Shown here: positions 24,258 to 34,812 of the stretch, piece after piece
Numbering within the stretch: position 1 is the stretch's first letter
Layout of the letters: each line of letters starts with the position of its first letter
Source of the DNA: Gnetum montanum
Lineage: Eukaryota > Streptophyta > Gnetopsida > Gnetales > Gnetaceae
DNA: 64,000 nucleotides
Reading direction: 5' to 3'
NCBI GenBank assembly: GCA_015680685.1
Contig: MNCI01019113.1
Span: 302,301 to 366,300, forward strand
Made by a program: the position numbers and the translations under genes
The notes under the pieces: generated by a model
Seen by the model: the letters and a program-made list of their open reading frames with translations, nothing else
Databases searched by the model: none
Told to the model about the DNA's origin: nothing

Positions 24258-24789
24258 CTATAACAACTAAAAATGTCAGTGGTTGGAACACCAAGGTTCA
24301 TGGGTGCATAGCCTAACTTCGAATCCATGTAAGGGCCTGCTAAAGGTAGAGACAAGGCACCCTATATGGTCTAGTCAATTGAATAGGGAGTTATTTGATG
24401 CAACGAGGATGCAACATGGTTAGTTACAGTGCTACTAGGAGACAATGATAAGGGTGTAACCAGTGTTTATCGTACTTGCAGTGTTTGTGGTGTCAATGGG
24501 GTTGAGCATAGTTATAAGCACCAAAGGAGGCAAGCGTAGTCAAGAGTGTTAGTGAGGTGGATAGGGTAAACATGTGACAACCATCACTTAAGCATAGTTC
24601 AAGCATGTCTACATAGTAAAAATGATGATAAATGCAAATAAAGTGTGGAAAATATAAAGAAACAAAGAAAATGTAGTAGAATACCACCCAAAATGGGGTT
24701 GAGTATAGTTAACACCAGAAGGGGGTTTATAAGGTATGTAGCATATAGTAGGCATAGGTGAACAATGTAGTCATAGTTCCTATGCTATC
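24258..24789 (-). repeat. 5' LTR of family B, truncated at 24789
   Basis: It aligns with 7404-7930 throughout (for example the ACCACCCAAAATGGGGTTGA block in both). Homology ends at 24789/7930, where the B' LTR begins. U3 with its TATA box and tandem repeats is missing from this side. Confidence 0.75.
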
Positions 24790-24849
24790 TGAAACACCAC
24801 TAATTTTGGCCTAGCACTTTTAGACAAGAATTAAGCTAAGTCATGTTGT

Positions 24850-25420
24850 TGCCCAACATAAATACAACGTGACCAAACTTGGAGGCCTCCAAAACAGCCC
24901 CCAATGGCCCATGATTCAACAGGCAAGGTCCCCACAGGGCCCATAGGTGACTGCACCAACTTCCAGCATCTAGAATCAAAAGCTTTAGGTTCAAAATATT
25001 TGGTTTTGGCTAAGTACACTTTGGTTATTTTCTCAGAACGTAAGGATCAACGTCACCAACTTTTGGAGCCCCAAAATTAAGTCAAAACAGGCCGAAATTG
25101 AGCACAAGGACCCCCCATGACCTTCACCAAGGTCCCCAATAGCTCCCAACCTCCAGAAAATCAAGATTTGGGCCTCAAATATGCCATTTTGGCTTGGTAA
25201 CGTTGGGGTTACTTTTTCAAACGCTGCACAGCGTAAGGATCAACGTCACCAATTTTTAGAGCCCCAAAATTGAGCCAAAATGACTTGATTTCAAGGGTGC
25301 AAGTCATCCTCAGGGTCCATTATTGATAACTATGGGTCCCAGCCTTCAGAAATTCTAGATTTCAGCTCAAAATTGCAAGTTTTGGAGGTCACACTATAGG
25401 TCACGCTGGATGCTAGATAA
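24850..25420 (+). repeat. About 193-bp tandem repeat, three units, outer U3 of B'
   Basis: Anchors GTAAGGATCAACGTCACCAA occur at 25040 and 25233 (193 bp apart). A more diverged first unit starts near 24850. Each unit carries AGCCCCAAAATTGAGCCAAAA-like text. Confidence 0.65.
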
Positions 25421-25530
25421 GCGAGGCAGAGTTAATCCTCCTTGATTTTCTTTGTAAATTTTTATCATTTGAGGGCTTGTCTAAATTATTTGTATTTTCA
25501 TGGGCTTGAATGACCCACATGTTGTAAGAT

Positions 25531-25715
25531 ACATTGAATCTGGTCAAAGAAGACAAATATCCAGCACACATCCAACTCGTACACAACTATCCAACATAGA
25601 TACATTGAACCTGGTCAAGAATGTAGCTTGCCAACACACATCCAACTCGTAAAAAACTATCTAAAAATAGATACATTGAACTTGGTCAAAGAATGCAACT
25701 ATCCAGCACCTACCT
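25531..25715 (+). repeat. 71-bp tandem repeat, nearly three units, just upstream of TATA
   Basis: ACATTGAAYCTGGTCAA starts at 25531, 25602 and 25673, exactly 71 bp apart, with ATCCAACTCGTA in the first two. The last unit ends about 8 bp before the TATA box, a typical place for upstream activating elements. Confidence 0.8.
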
Positions 25716-25721
25716 CAACCC

Positions 25722-25729
25722 TATAAATA
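25722..25729 (+). promoter_or_regulatory. TATA box of the B' LTR
   Basis: CCCTATAAATACCC, immediately downstream of the 71-bp repeats. Transcription would be expected to start near 25755. Confidence 0.6.
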
Positions 25730-26323
25730 CCCTATCAATTCACATAAACTAGGAGGCAAAAATTGGAGAGATTGGAAATTCTGAAGAAGGACAGAATTTG
25801 CAATCCTTAGGTGCTTGGCAAACCTGATTGTTGGCTTCCAAGTATTTCTCATGTTCATCCCATTTCATCATCACATCATTGCGTCATATCATTCTAAGGC
25901 TAGGCATTTGACTTGCCATCCACACATGTGCAACTACGCTTTGACCGGTGCATATTCCTGTTTAAGCAATACAATACAGTTTCATTATTGCCTTCCATTT
26001 ACATTATTTACTTTGGTTTATGCTTTGTTTACAATATAGCTCTATTTACGCTTTATTTAAAATTCAATATGCTCTATTTACATTTCATATTGCTATTTTC
26101 ATTCCATTTACATCCCTTTTACGATAACCCTAGTGCTAACCGTAGCTTCCGCTCGGGGAAGTCCTTGGTTGATCTGTGTGCAGACCATCCAAGGCACTCT
26201 GCCTTCATTTACTTTTCCAGCTTACCCTCAAGCGAAGGCAAGGTTAGCTATGGCTGTCCGACGATCTCTCAGTGTCTGTTTCTTTTCTAACCTTACACCG
26301 ACAATTTAGGTCAATACATTTTT

Positions 26324-26340
26324 TGGCACTAGAAGGAGGG
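26324..26340 (+). promoter_or_regulatory. Primer-binding site of B'
   Basis: TGGCACTAGAAGGAGGG lies a few bases after the LTR's CA end. It is the same site as in family B (24253-24235). Confidence 0.7.
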
Positions 26341-26509
26341 CCTACTTGCTTGTTGTTATTGTTCAAAATGTCACTACCTGTCAAAACTCATCCATCTTGC
26401 CCATTTGAGTCTCCTCATCCCTGTTGATCACACTAAGCTTGTATCACGCCATGCTACAACTGCTTGCAATCCAACTCCATTCATCTACCCCAGTCCATTC
26501 ACGTTCATC

Positions 26510-28625
26510 ATGGAATCTTCCCAAGCTAACCCAGTAACACTACCAATTGCTGACTTTGGGGGCCGAAGCTTCAAACCCTATGAATGCTACAGAATCCATA
26601 ACCATTATTGAACACATAAATGCTCAAGGCCCTACACGCCAATCCCTTAGGCTATAGGGAAAAATCCCTATTCATGCGACTCTTACACCCGAACAGTATA
26701 ATTTTATCTATGTCAAAATCCAAGCCAACCTACCCATTAATCGTGTAGAGAGGGAAGCTAAGTGAGAATATGAATTCATCCACAAAGAAGGACATGAGTT
26801 TATCCCTTCTGCATTTAACATAATCCCACTGTCTAAAAACCATCATAAACTCATATCCCAGCTTCTTATGGCTAGAAGTTAAGCCTTACAACTACCTCTC
26901 ATAGAGCCTCAAGATGAAGAAGATGACTTTGCAGCCCAATCTGAACATGGAGAATCATACCATACCATTAGCCCCCATGCCCACACAAACCCATTATTCC
27001 ATCCTTTCCTGGAAGAACCTGTGTTTCCTTCTTCATCCGTAAACACTCGACCACCTGTTCCCCATTCCTATCGTCTCTGTGCCCAATAACATTCACTCTG
27101 ATGCATCCACTTCCATCATTCCTCCACCAGTGCAGTCCCAACAACTCCCCCAAACCAATGTAGGGTCAATCTTCCAACCTCAAGTAATTGAAATACCATC
27201 AATCATACCAGCTTCCACATCCACCCATTACATACCCCAAGTGTAGATTTATGGGGCACCATTGATTACTCCAACCCAACATGTGCAAGGTGTTATTTAA
27301 CAACCTGTAGCTGGGCAGTGGGCTCCACCGATGGTCTTAGTCCCAAAAATCATCCCACCAAAACAAATGTTAGCCCAACAACCTACCTTTCCACAAAAAA
27401 TGCAACAATTAAACCATTATCATCCACAATCCACTCAATCCACCGGTTTGCCTACCGCCCAAGAATGGGCAAACACACAAAAAATGATGCACTCATTGGT
27501 AGAAGAATTAAAATGCCTTAAAACTTTCAACAATGAGGAAGTCAAGGTACTAGATTTCTATCAAGATGACCCAATTGACCCCTCAGTTCCACCCTTGACA
27601 TTGCCAAAAGGAGTCTCATTACCTCAACTGACCAAGTACAATGGAGAAGGGGACCTAAATGCCCACCTAGTGACATTTAGAACTGAAAGCCTTTTACTTC
27701 AAGCATGGCCTCATGTAATTTTGCGAGTGTTCGCAATGTCCTTAACCAGAAAAGCCTTATACTAGTACCGATCTTTACCTCATAGCTCCATATCTTCTTT
27801 AGAGAGTTTGTTGCATCAGTTTGTCACCCGTTTCAAGTACAATTTGAAACTTGAAGCCACGTTAGATGGCTTGATCCAAGTTAAACAAGTGCCATTAGAT
27901 CTAGTGTAGAAATTTATCCAAAGGTGGAGTCCAGCCTTAAATGAACTTCATGAACCTATCCCTGAAACATATTTACTCACCATCATTAAGTCGGCCGTGA
28001 ATGACTTTATTAAGTCAAAACTTTACTACTTGAAAGCTCGCACATTGAGCCAAGCATTCGTACAAATCGAAGACATAGAAGAAGCAGCACAAACAAGTAA
28101 TGACCTAGCCTATTCAACCTTTAGGAGCCAATACATAAGGAAAGATAAATCCAAAATAGTGGTAGCAGCAGTGGCTGAAGGAAAACAACCCGCTATCCCA
28201 AACAACTATGAAAGAACCACACCCACTCATACACCTAGAAATTCCTCAAATAGAAACAACAACACAAGTCATGCCCATACCTTCGAAAGGAAAGACCCTG
28301 CTCAATACACACCATTTCCCATGAAGCCTTCACAACTACTTGATCAACTTTAAAGGCTAGGCTAATTCAACACAAAAAAATGTCTCCTGCCGCCTCGCAA
28401 AGACATGATCGCTTTTGCAAATAGGCCAAAAATCTAGCTTTAGCAACAACCAATGAACCTCCCATTCCAAAAGGCTTTAGGTTGGATAGGTTTTATGAAT
28501 ATCACCAATGGTGTGGTCATGGGACTGATTACTGTTTTGCGTTGAAACAAGACATACAACACATGATAGATGGGGGTGAAGTAGTGTTCAATGAGACAAA
28601 CCCAGTAAGGCCACAAAACTAATCC
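26510..28625 (+). pseudogene. gag remnant of B'
   Basis: The start is probably the ATG at 26510 (MESSQANPVTLPIADFGG), 170 bp after the primer site. Blocks in order: EQYNFIYVKIQANLPINR (about 26690), a Pro/His-rich stretch, the capsid part in a 144-codon open stretch (27331-27765) with LPQLTKYNGEGDLNAHLVTF, a 118-codon open stretch (27997-28353) with MKPSQLLDQL, then EYHQWCGHGTDYCFALKQD and MIDGGEVVFNET near 28490-28605. The Cys/His block resembles the zinc-binding spacer of Tat gag. A handful of stops and shifts separate the open parts; this is the best preserved family-B gag here. Confidence 0.75.
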
Positions 28626-29958
28626 ATGGGGGTCTACAAGGATCCTCTCAATACCAAAACCAACGATGCCCCATATGTGATTAATACTGTCCATGTGGAA
28701 GATAGAAAAGATGTTCCTCGAAAGCCTTTTGTGATTTTTGGGCATTTAGAAAACACACCTACCTCAATATATCCTCAAACCCCTTTTACCATGTGCACAT
28801 CCCCCACACCATCAAAACCATTCATCATCCACATACCTCCTTCGGTTGCCACCACAACAAACATACCATCTNNNNNNNNNNNNNNNNNNNNNNNNNNNNN
28901 NNNNNNNNNNNNNNNNNNNNNNNNNNNNNNNNNNNNNNNNNNNNNNNNNNNNNNNNNNNNNNNNNNNNNNNNNNNNNNNNNNNNNNNNNNNNNNNNNNNN
29001 NNNNNNNNNNNNNNNNNNNNNNNNNNACCCAGGTCACACAAGCCTTAAAACAAAAAAATACTTCTTTAAGTTTGTATGACCTAGTAATGACTTCACCAGT
29101 ACATCGAGAGTCTCTCGTACGGATGCTAACTTCAATTCCTATTAGTGAGGATCTTCCTGCAGATGAACAATCCATTTATGCAGTATTATCCCCACAATTT
29201 TAGGAATTGAAGAGCACATCCTTAGAGTTCCATGTTAAGGACATTAAGGTAGATGAGAAAACAGGGGAAATCACTACGGCCCCTATGTTCATAACAATAT
29301 AGGTTGATCATTTCAAAATACGTAGGGTGCATGTCGATGATGGTGCGGCAACAAATGTAATACCTTTTTTGTCATTGAAAAATTGGGACTCATTAAACAA
29401 GTACAGCCCACAACAACCTCTTTCTTGAGATCTTTTAGTGGTTCCCATGTGGGAGTGAAAGGCATGGTTACCTTAGATTTCATAGCAGGTGACCAATTCC
29501 CTACATCGGCTGAATTCATAGTGGTTGATGAAATGCTAGGTTTTAATTTGATCCTAGGACGTCCTTGGCTAGCTCAACTTAAAGCTATATCTTCACCAAT
29601 CCATCAAGAGATCCACCTACCTTACGAAAAAGGTGAGATCATCATACATGGGGATACAACAGCATCGATCACTTCCTCATACCTTGAGGTAGGTCAAGGG
29701 TCAGAAATTGAGTTCGTTAAGCCTAAACAAGAAACCATGAACATACATCAGAATGTGAACCCAATGTTGACTCACAATCCAACTAGCACTGAAGAAACAC
29801 AAGAAGACACAGACATAGGAGCCATTTTTGCTAATGTTTCTTCGTCAGAACTACCCTTTGACATCATCGATGAAGGGGAAGGGGAATATAAGATCATACC
29901 CATACACCCAGCCCCACACATTAAGCTACAAAAGATCAAGAGGCAACTCAACAACTAG
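28626..29958 (+). pseudogene. Protease and spacer of B'
   Basis: The upstream linker crosses a 155-bp assembly gap. LYDLVMTSPVHRESLV near 29075 matches family B. The active-site block reads VHVDDGAATNVIP (about 29330-29365), so Asp-Asp-Gly-Ala is preserved. A shift of one base at about 29370 separates this from the next open frame (29383-29958), which has GMVTLDFIAGDQFPT, LGFNLILGRPWLA (about 29540-29575) and an acidic tail ending in TAG at 29956. The spacer text is longer than in family B. Confidence 0.75.
28872..29026. other. Assembly gap (155 N)
   Basis: A run of N inside the B' gag-protease linker. One more N lies at 30575. Nothing can be said about the missing bases. Confidence 0.99.
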
Positions 29959-29967
29959 AAGGAATGA

Positions 29968-30352
29968 GATGACCTATCCGAAATGACGTTAAACTACGAA
30001 CTGTCCGAAATGACATTAAACTACGAACTGTCCGAAATGACGTTAAACTACGAATTGTCCGAAATGATGTTAAACTACAAACTATTCGAAATGATGCTAA
30101 ACTACGAACTGTCTGAAATGACGTTAAACTACGAACTATCCGAAATGATGTTAAACTACGAACTGTCCGAAATGACATTAAACTACGAACTGTCCGAAAT
30201 GACATTAAACTACGAACTATCCGAAATGACGTTAAACTATGAACTATCTGAAATGACGTTAAACTATGAACTGTCCAAAATGACGTTAAACTACGAACTA
30301 TCTGAAATGATGTTAAACTACAACACGTCCGCAATGACATTAAACTAGCCAC
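29968..30352 (+). repeat. 27-bp tandem array, about 14 units, after B' protease
   Basis: The unit is GAAATGACGTTAAACTACGAACTGTCC with a few base changes per copy. Because 27 is a multiple of three, the array reads as a nine-residue repeat (EMTLNYELS) over 121 codons (29983-30348). It lies in the same frame as the protease tail but is separated from it by two stops at 29956-29973. The ATGAC-TTAAACT core links it to the other arrays. It is the most regular of the five. Confidence 0.9.
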
Positions 30353-30634
30353 GATTAGAAATGACCGGTTTCGTTTAAAATTTCTTGAAAGCATTAATAC
30401 CTTTGGCCCACCATGGCATAAAACTGGTAATCCTTTCTTTAACAACAGATGCAACAGTCCATCAAGACTTTAAACTGATGTACCAAGCCCAAAACGACTT
30501 TAAACTAGACCCAACAAATTATAGATTTACAAACTCTCGTCATCTTACATTGAATTTTCGCTTACAGGTTACAANTTAGGCCATTGCATCAGTCTTTATA
30601 CATTCCATCAAACATCCAAAAAATCCAAAAACAT

Positions 30635-30735
30635 TTAATGACTTAAAAGCTCACAGATGCGGTTGATCCCCAGGATCCTCTTCATCATCTTCCCCTGCTC
30701 CACTAGGGCCAACTCCATCATTAACGTGTCCCTAC
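30635..30735 (-). pseudogene. Possible terminal exon of the antisense gene in B'
   Basis: On the minus strand a pyrimidine-rich stretch ends TTTGTAG at about 30735. An open frame of 27 codons follows with an acidic run (GAGEDDEEDPGD) and TGA near 30653. In family B the antisense gene ends the same way: an intron-like AG, then an acidic/Pro-rich tail and TGA, beside the protease-proximal array. Sequence similarity is weak; the matching position is the main evidence. The rest of the gene appears deleted. Confidence 0.35.
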
Positions 30736-31079
30736 AAACAGAAAATAGAAAATAGAACAAAATAGTTAAGGGCAACAAACATTTGAAAATTTTATAAAAT
30801 TTTAAAATCTCTACTACCTTATTATCCACTTGAAAATTTAAGTATAGGAATTTTAAAATTTTAAAATAGTGCAAATGCAAGTCAACATCCAGCTCGAAAC
30901 GGCCTAAAACTATAACTTTTTATTGCATTTCTTTTCTTTCATTTATATATTCCAAATCTATGTACAACAGGTGTCACTTGATGTTGTTTTTCTTCCTAGT
31001 TGATTTTTTGCAGGATCTTGTAGGCACGTAGCATGACCATGCATGCAGCATCACACTTTACACAAGCAAGGTAAGCATC

Positions 31080-31480
31080 AGTCCGCTATGACTATAAACT
31101 AGCACAGAATAGTCCTGGATCATGACTAAAAACTGATACCACAGAATAGTCTTGGACCATGACTTAAAACTGATACCATAGAATAGTCCTGGATCATGAC
31201 TTAAAACTAATACCATAGAGAAGTCTTGGCATCATGACTTAAAAATGATACCATAGAGTTCTGTCTAGTATGACACTAAACTGCTACATCTATCCGCCAT
31301 GACATGAAACTAGCATCCAGAGTCCACTAAGACTATAAATTAGTTTGCCTCTTCATAGTCCACTATGACTATAAACTAGCAATGCACCATCTGCTACGAT
31401 GCTAAACTAGCATCATCCAAGGGGTTATGACATGAAACTAACCCACGACAGTCCGCTAAGACTATAAACTGGTGTCATCA
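31080..31480 (+). repeat. Second TGAC-TAAACT array of B', about 11 units
   Basis: Units of 35-40 bp with the core CTATGACTATAAACTAGCA, for example at 31086, 31125 and 31163. The first units have the longer form AGTCCTGGATCATGAC. It corresponds in sequence to the array after integrase in family B. Confidence 0.8.
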
Positions 31481-31489
31481 TTGATGACT

Positions 31490-31610
31490 AGAAAAAACTT
31501 GAAAACATCTATTGTTGCAGTTGCCTGTTCCTATTCCACAAAGACTTGTTGCATGATTCATCCCATGGGGCCTAATGAAACTGATGTTGTTCATGATTCT
31601 GTTTTCTTTG
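31490..31610. other. Short unassigned stretch before A1 resumes
   Basis: Matches neither A2 nor the family-B LTR by eye. It may be the end of B' or a remnant of deleted DNA. Confidence 0.35.
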
Positions 31611-33791
31611 GAGATGATCTATCTAGAGATGGAGAAGTGATTCCATAGGTGATCTATCTAGAGATGGAATCATGATTCCATAGGTGATCCATCTAGAGAT
31701 GGAGAAGTGATTCAAAGAAAATGAAGATGGAAGGAAGGCACTTTCCTTCTCATGTCTCATCAAAAAATTCTATCAAATGGGAGGAATAGTCCATTATATG
31801 AATGATGTTGTCAATCATGCCTCAACCGCTAATTGGGTAGAAATGATGAAAGAAAAAATGCCTACAATGATTATTTAAGAAGAGGAGTAGCAACCACCAC
31901 CTCCAGCTACCACTCAAACAACTATGTTGGATGTCACTACAATAACCCAATGGTTGCACAAGTACTAAGAATGGCTATTGAGTGAATAAGAGTAATGAGT
32001 AGGCACGAGTGGCAAGGACACATCTATGTATCGACCAATAATGAGGCACCTAAATGAGGTGGCCCAAACAATCAGCTTGATGGGTGGAGGTGGATCTTTT
32101 TTCTCAGCCCAAAGAATGTAGTTGTATATGAGGTTGAACCCTAGCACTAGAAAGGTTACAGTATCTCTTGTATAATAGTGGCCACTCCTAGAAATTTCTA
32201 GCAATGTCACTATCTTCTTAGTGCACTTGGAGGAAGGCAAGGAAGCAACAATATTGGTGATGCAACACTAAGGGCAAGAGACAGCAATAGAAATGGTTAC
32301 TGACCAAACTGTTGAAACACTTAATGACCCTACAGCATCTGTACCTAGCATCATTGCACTCAAGGATGTGTAGATGTTCATAGGGATCACAAGAGGCAAA
32401 ATAAATGCAACACAACATGAAGAACTACTGGACCAACTAATGGGAGTTAGGCAATTTCTTCCAAATGTCTTTGACATTCTAGACAATATTACTACAACCC
32501 AGTCAAAGCTACTAGAGGCAAAGGGGTAAAAACATCATCTTGGAGGGGTAACTCGAAACAACTAAGGAGATAAATGAATGCTTGGTTACTAAAGTTGTTG
32601 AATTAAGAGCCCAAATTGTTGATCTTGCATTTCTTAACCTAACACTAACAAAAGATGAACCTCTTGAATAACTTCACACAAGACTGAAAGGGGTTGAGGG
32701 TGCAATAAAGATGACAATGTTCTATCGATCCTTGGTAGAGGATACATAGCACAAAATTTAGAAGGCCTTGGATCAAAATCGCTAGCAGAATGTATAATTG
32801 ACCACAAAGAACCATCACCTGTGGAATGCTGATAATCATAAACAACAATTAACCAACTTCATCCATCAATAGTATGAGCAACTAGATAGAGCAAACATAG
32901 AGCTAAGAAGATTAGTTGCAGAAAATAGAAACCTCTCCATGGAGGAGGTCCATGCCCTTCAATAGAAGACTATGATAAAGGTAGCTACCTAGAAATTATA
33001 AGCTCTCAAATTTGAGAGAGCCAAAAATCATTACAGAGATTAGGTTGATCTACAAAAATAAGTGAATGAAAAACACATCCAACTGACAAAGGCAAAAGTA
33101 AATGGAATCCTCCAAAAACTCTAGCAAGGAAGAGAATTATGGCAACCCATAATTGATGGGATAGATGCCTACAATAAGGCAAAGATCCACATGAAAGAAT
33201 TACAAATTGAGGAGATGACAGAATACATGGAGCTTGCCAATCTCTAATATGCAAATCTGGCTATGTTTTCTACCGAACAACCATAGTCAAAATTAAAGAA
33301 GTAGAAGGCTAGCTTGTACTTGTTGTATGTGGTCAAGTTCAAACATCACAAAGACACCAAGCAAAAGCTTGCAATGGCAAATATATTAATCAAAGATCTA
33401 TCACTGAGAACCTAGCCAAAAGGATGAACGACTACCAAGAGCTACAAAATGCAGTTAGGGCATTTGATGTCAAACATAAATAATTCATTGCCTAGTTTGT
33501 TAATACTAAGGAGTTATTCCTAGTAATTCCCTGTCCATGAGATATCCCCATTCCACCCACACTGGTAATGCCATGTGGACTATGAATGATTCCCAAAGTA
33601 AGGAAGAGAAGATGAACAAATTACTGGATGTCGTTCACCTTTCACTAGAGGTTGCAGCTGTAGTAGAATAGCCATAGAAACCTCAACCACCACACATGCT
33701 CGAAGCTAGCGAAGGTCCTTCAAAACCTTAGGATCCTCCATCACCAATGACTATTTGATCTTCTCCATCACCTTCATGCCATCAAAGGATG
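31610..33791 (+). pseudogene. Additional ORF of A1, 3' part
   Basis: Collinear with A2 43850-45982. It begins with a 35-bp unit present three times (31616, 31651, 31686) where A2 has one; the two extra units (70 bp) shift the frame. The rest contains the charged helical stretches seen in A2 and the proline-rich end (PPSP, about 33735). The reading ends at TGA 33792, the first bases of the LTR. Many TAG and TAA codons interrupt it. Confidence 0.6.
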
Positions 33792-34792
33792 TGATGTCCA
33801 ATTTTGTGTAGTCATATCATGGTGTTCAATTTTGTGTCATGAACATCACAATTTCTATAATATGTTGACTTGTACACTTAGGCACTCAGTTTTGTTATGT
33901 CAACTTCTTATGTCAAGAGTCAATCAATAATATCATACCTTTCAAATTTTGTAAAGCAACTCAAGGATGAGTTTTTATTCAGTCGTGGGGATATGATGAG
34001 CATCAAAGTGTTGTGTCAATGGGCCCCTATTGATGTGGCCTCCTCAACGAGCCCTATTTACATGATGTTTCCCTGTCAATGAGGTCACATCGACGTTTAT
34101 GAGGCCCCATCAACATAGCCCTATAATAAAAACTATAAATATGAGCTCATAGCCATGTCTATGAAGAATAGAGTCATAGTTGTAGTAGAGCTCTTGCAGT
34201 TTTTCCATTTAAAAGTTAGAATATTTCTCTAAGTGCCTACAATAGGAGTCATAAAGTGTACAGATCTTTATTCAAGCACTATTATCCATGAATCACACTA
34301 GTGTGTATGGAAATAAAGATGAGCCTTGTAATCAAACCTTGTAGTACTTAGAATAGATTAATAATTTATTTATGCATTTATTATTTTCATTAAACATACA
34401 ATTAATTAAGCTTAATTAGACTTTAAGAGATTAGTTAATTAATTAAGATAAATAGATTAACTACATAAGTATGATCACTTTGAGCATAAACATGCATTTT
34501 CTTAGTAATCCTAGCAGTGTTACTACTTGGTTCATCCTATTGCATAGTGCTTAGTAACTCGGTAGTGGATACATGGGTTCAAGACATGTACAGAAAGTGG
34601 GACTAGATGCTTATGTTAGGACTAGTTAGAGACTAGTTAAGTAGTAAAATTAAATTAGTTATTAAATTACTTCATCTCTTTACTTTAAGTACCAAGGAAC
34701 ATAAAACATAAACTAATAAAAATCATGTCTCAATTACACTTAACCATACCTTTGTACATCACAAGTGTAGTTGGGAAGACAACAAATGACCA
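33792..34792 (+). repeat. LTR shared by A1 (3') and A2 (5')
   Basis: About 1001 bp, starting TGATGTCC and ending just before TTTTGGCAAGG. It aligns with 45983-46986 (about 1004 bp). Internal landmarks are several GGCCCCAT(C/T)(A/G)AC words (34015-34125), TATAAATA at 34134, and AATAAA at 34312. The 3' end of A1 lies to its left and the leader and gag of A2 to its right, so one LTR serves two internal regions. Confidence 0.65.
34134..34317 (+). promoter_or_regulatory. TATA box and poly(A) signal of the family-A LTR
   Basis: TATAAATA at 34134-34141 and AATAAA at 34312-34317 bracket a probable R region starting near 34165. The same pair sits at 46352 and 46529 in the next LTR, and at 63538 and 63716 in the LTR at the right edge. 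Confidence 0.55.
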
Positions 34793-34793
34793 T

Positions 34794-34812
34794 TTTGGCA
34801 AGGTTCACTTTC
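34794..34812 (+). promoter_or_regulatory. Possible primer-binding site of A2
   Basis: TTTGGCAAGGTTCAC follows the LTR's CA end. The layout TTTGGC-3-GTT resembles the tRNA-Asp type site of Athila elements, but the match is partial. The next LTR has GGGCAAGGTTCACTTCC at the same place (46990). Confidence 0.35.

Larger units (their letters stand above)
7393..24789 (-). mobile_element. Family B LTR retrotransposon (Tat-like Ty3/gypsy), nested in A1
   Basis: Reading the minus strand from high to low coordinates: truncated 5' LTR (24789-24258), primer-binding site, gag (23818-21600), protease (21010-20200), tandem array, a 6 kb block with an opposite-strand gene, RT and two RNase H domains plus integrase (14084-10510), another array, and the 3' LTR ending at 7393. 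The two LTR parts align over 7404-7930 and 24260-24790. Two RNase H domains mark the Tat lineage. At 17.4 kb it is either one very long element or a pol-less element joined to a pol-bearing relative. No terminal duplication could be tested because the left end of the 5' LTR is lost. Confidence 0.7.
24790..26318 (+). repeat. 5' LTR of B'
   Basis: It begins TGAAACACCAC exactly where the family-B LTR homology stops and ends GGTCAATACA six bases before the primer-binding TGG. Its 1529 bp contain two sets of U3 tandem repeats and a TATA box at 25722. The 3' partner is missing, so boundaries rest on TG/CA ends and the primer site. Confidence 0.65.
24790..31610 (+). mobile_element. B', pol-less family-B-related element on the + strand
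   Basis: It has a 5' LTR, primer-binding site, gag and protease, then two TGAC-TAAACT arrays flanking about 0.7 kb with a remnant of the antisense gene. No RT, RNase H or integrase is present and no 3' LTR is seen before A1 resumes near 31610. Gag and protease match family B block by block. It may be a non-autonomous derivative using proteins from a complete relative, or simply a deleted copy. Confidence 0.7.
126..34792 (+). mobile_element. Family A LTR retrotransposon, copy A1 (Athila-like Ty3/gypsy), split by nested insertion
   Basis: A1 runs gag, protease, RT, RNase H, integrase, spacer and the start of an additional ORF over 126-7393. It resumes at about 31610 with the rest of that ORF and ends in an LTR (33792-34792). 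The alignment partner is A2 (36175-46986), which runs collinearly through both parts. The 7393-31610 block is absent from A2 and consists of two other retroelements. About 500 bp of the ORF (A2 43345-43845) is missing at the re-entry point. The single RNase H, the HLSRL motif after it and the RT block order support the Athila side of the Athila/Tat group. All domains contain stops, so the copy is dead. Confidence 0.85.

Noticed and set aside
28626-29203. Several open frames crossing the N run
   Set aside because: They are open only because N is not a stop. The supported reading uses the protease-linker blocks on either side.
29948-30454. 168-codon open frame on the minus strand across the 27-bp array
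   Set aside because: It is the complement of the array; it reads as a repeated SLTSF-type peptide only because the unit is a multiple of three. Neighbouring gag and protease are on the + strand.
29968-31480. CRISPR-like array
   Set aside because: Units are contiguous tandem repeats without unique spacers, inside a plant retroelement.
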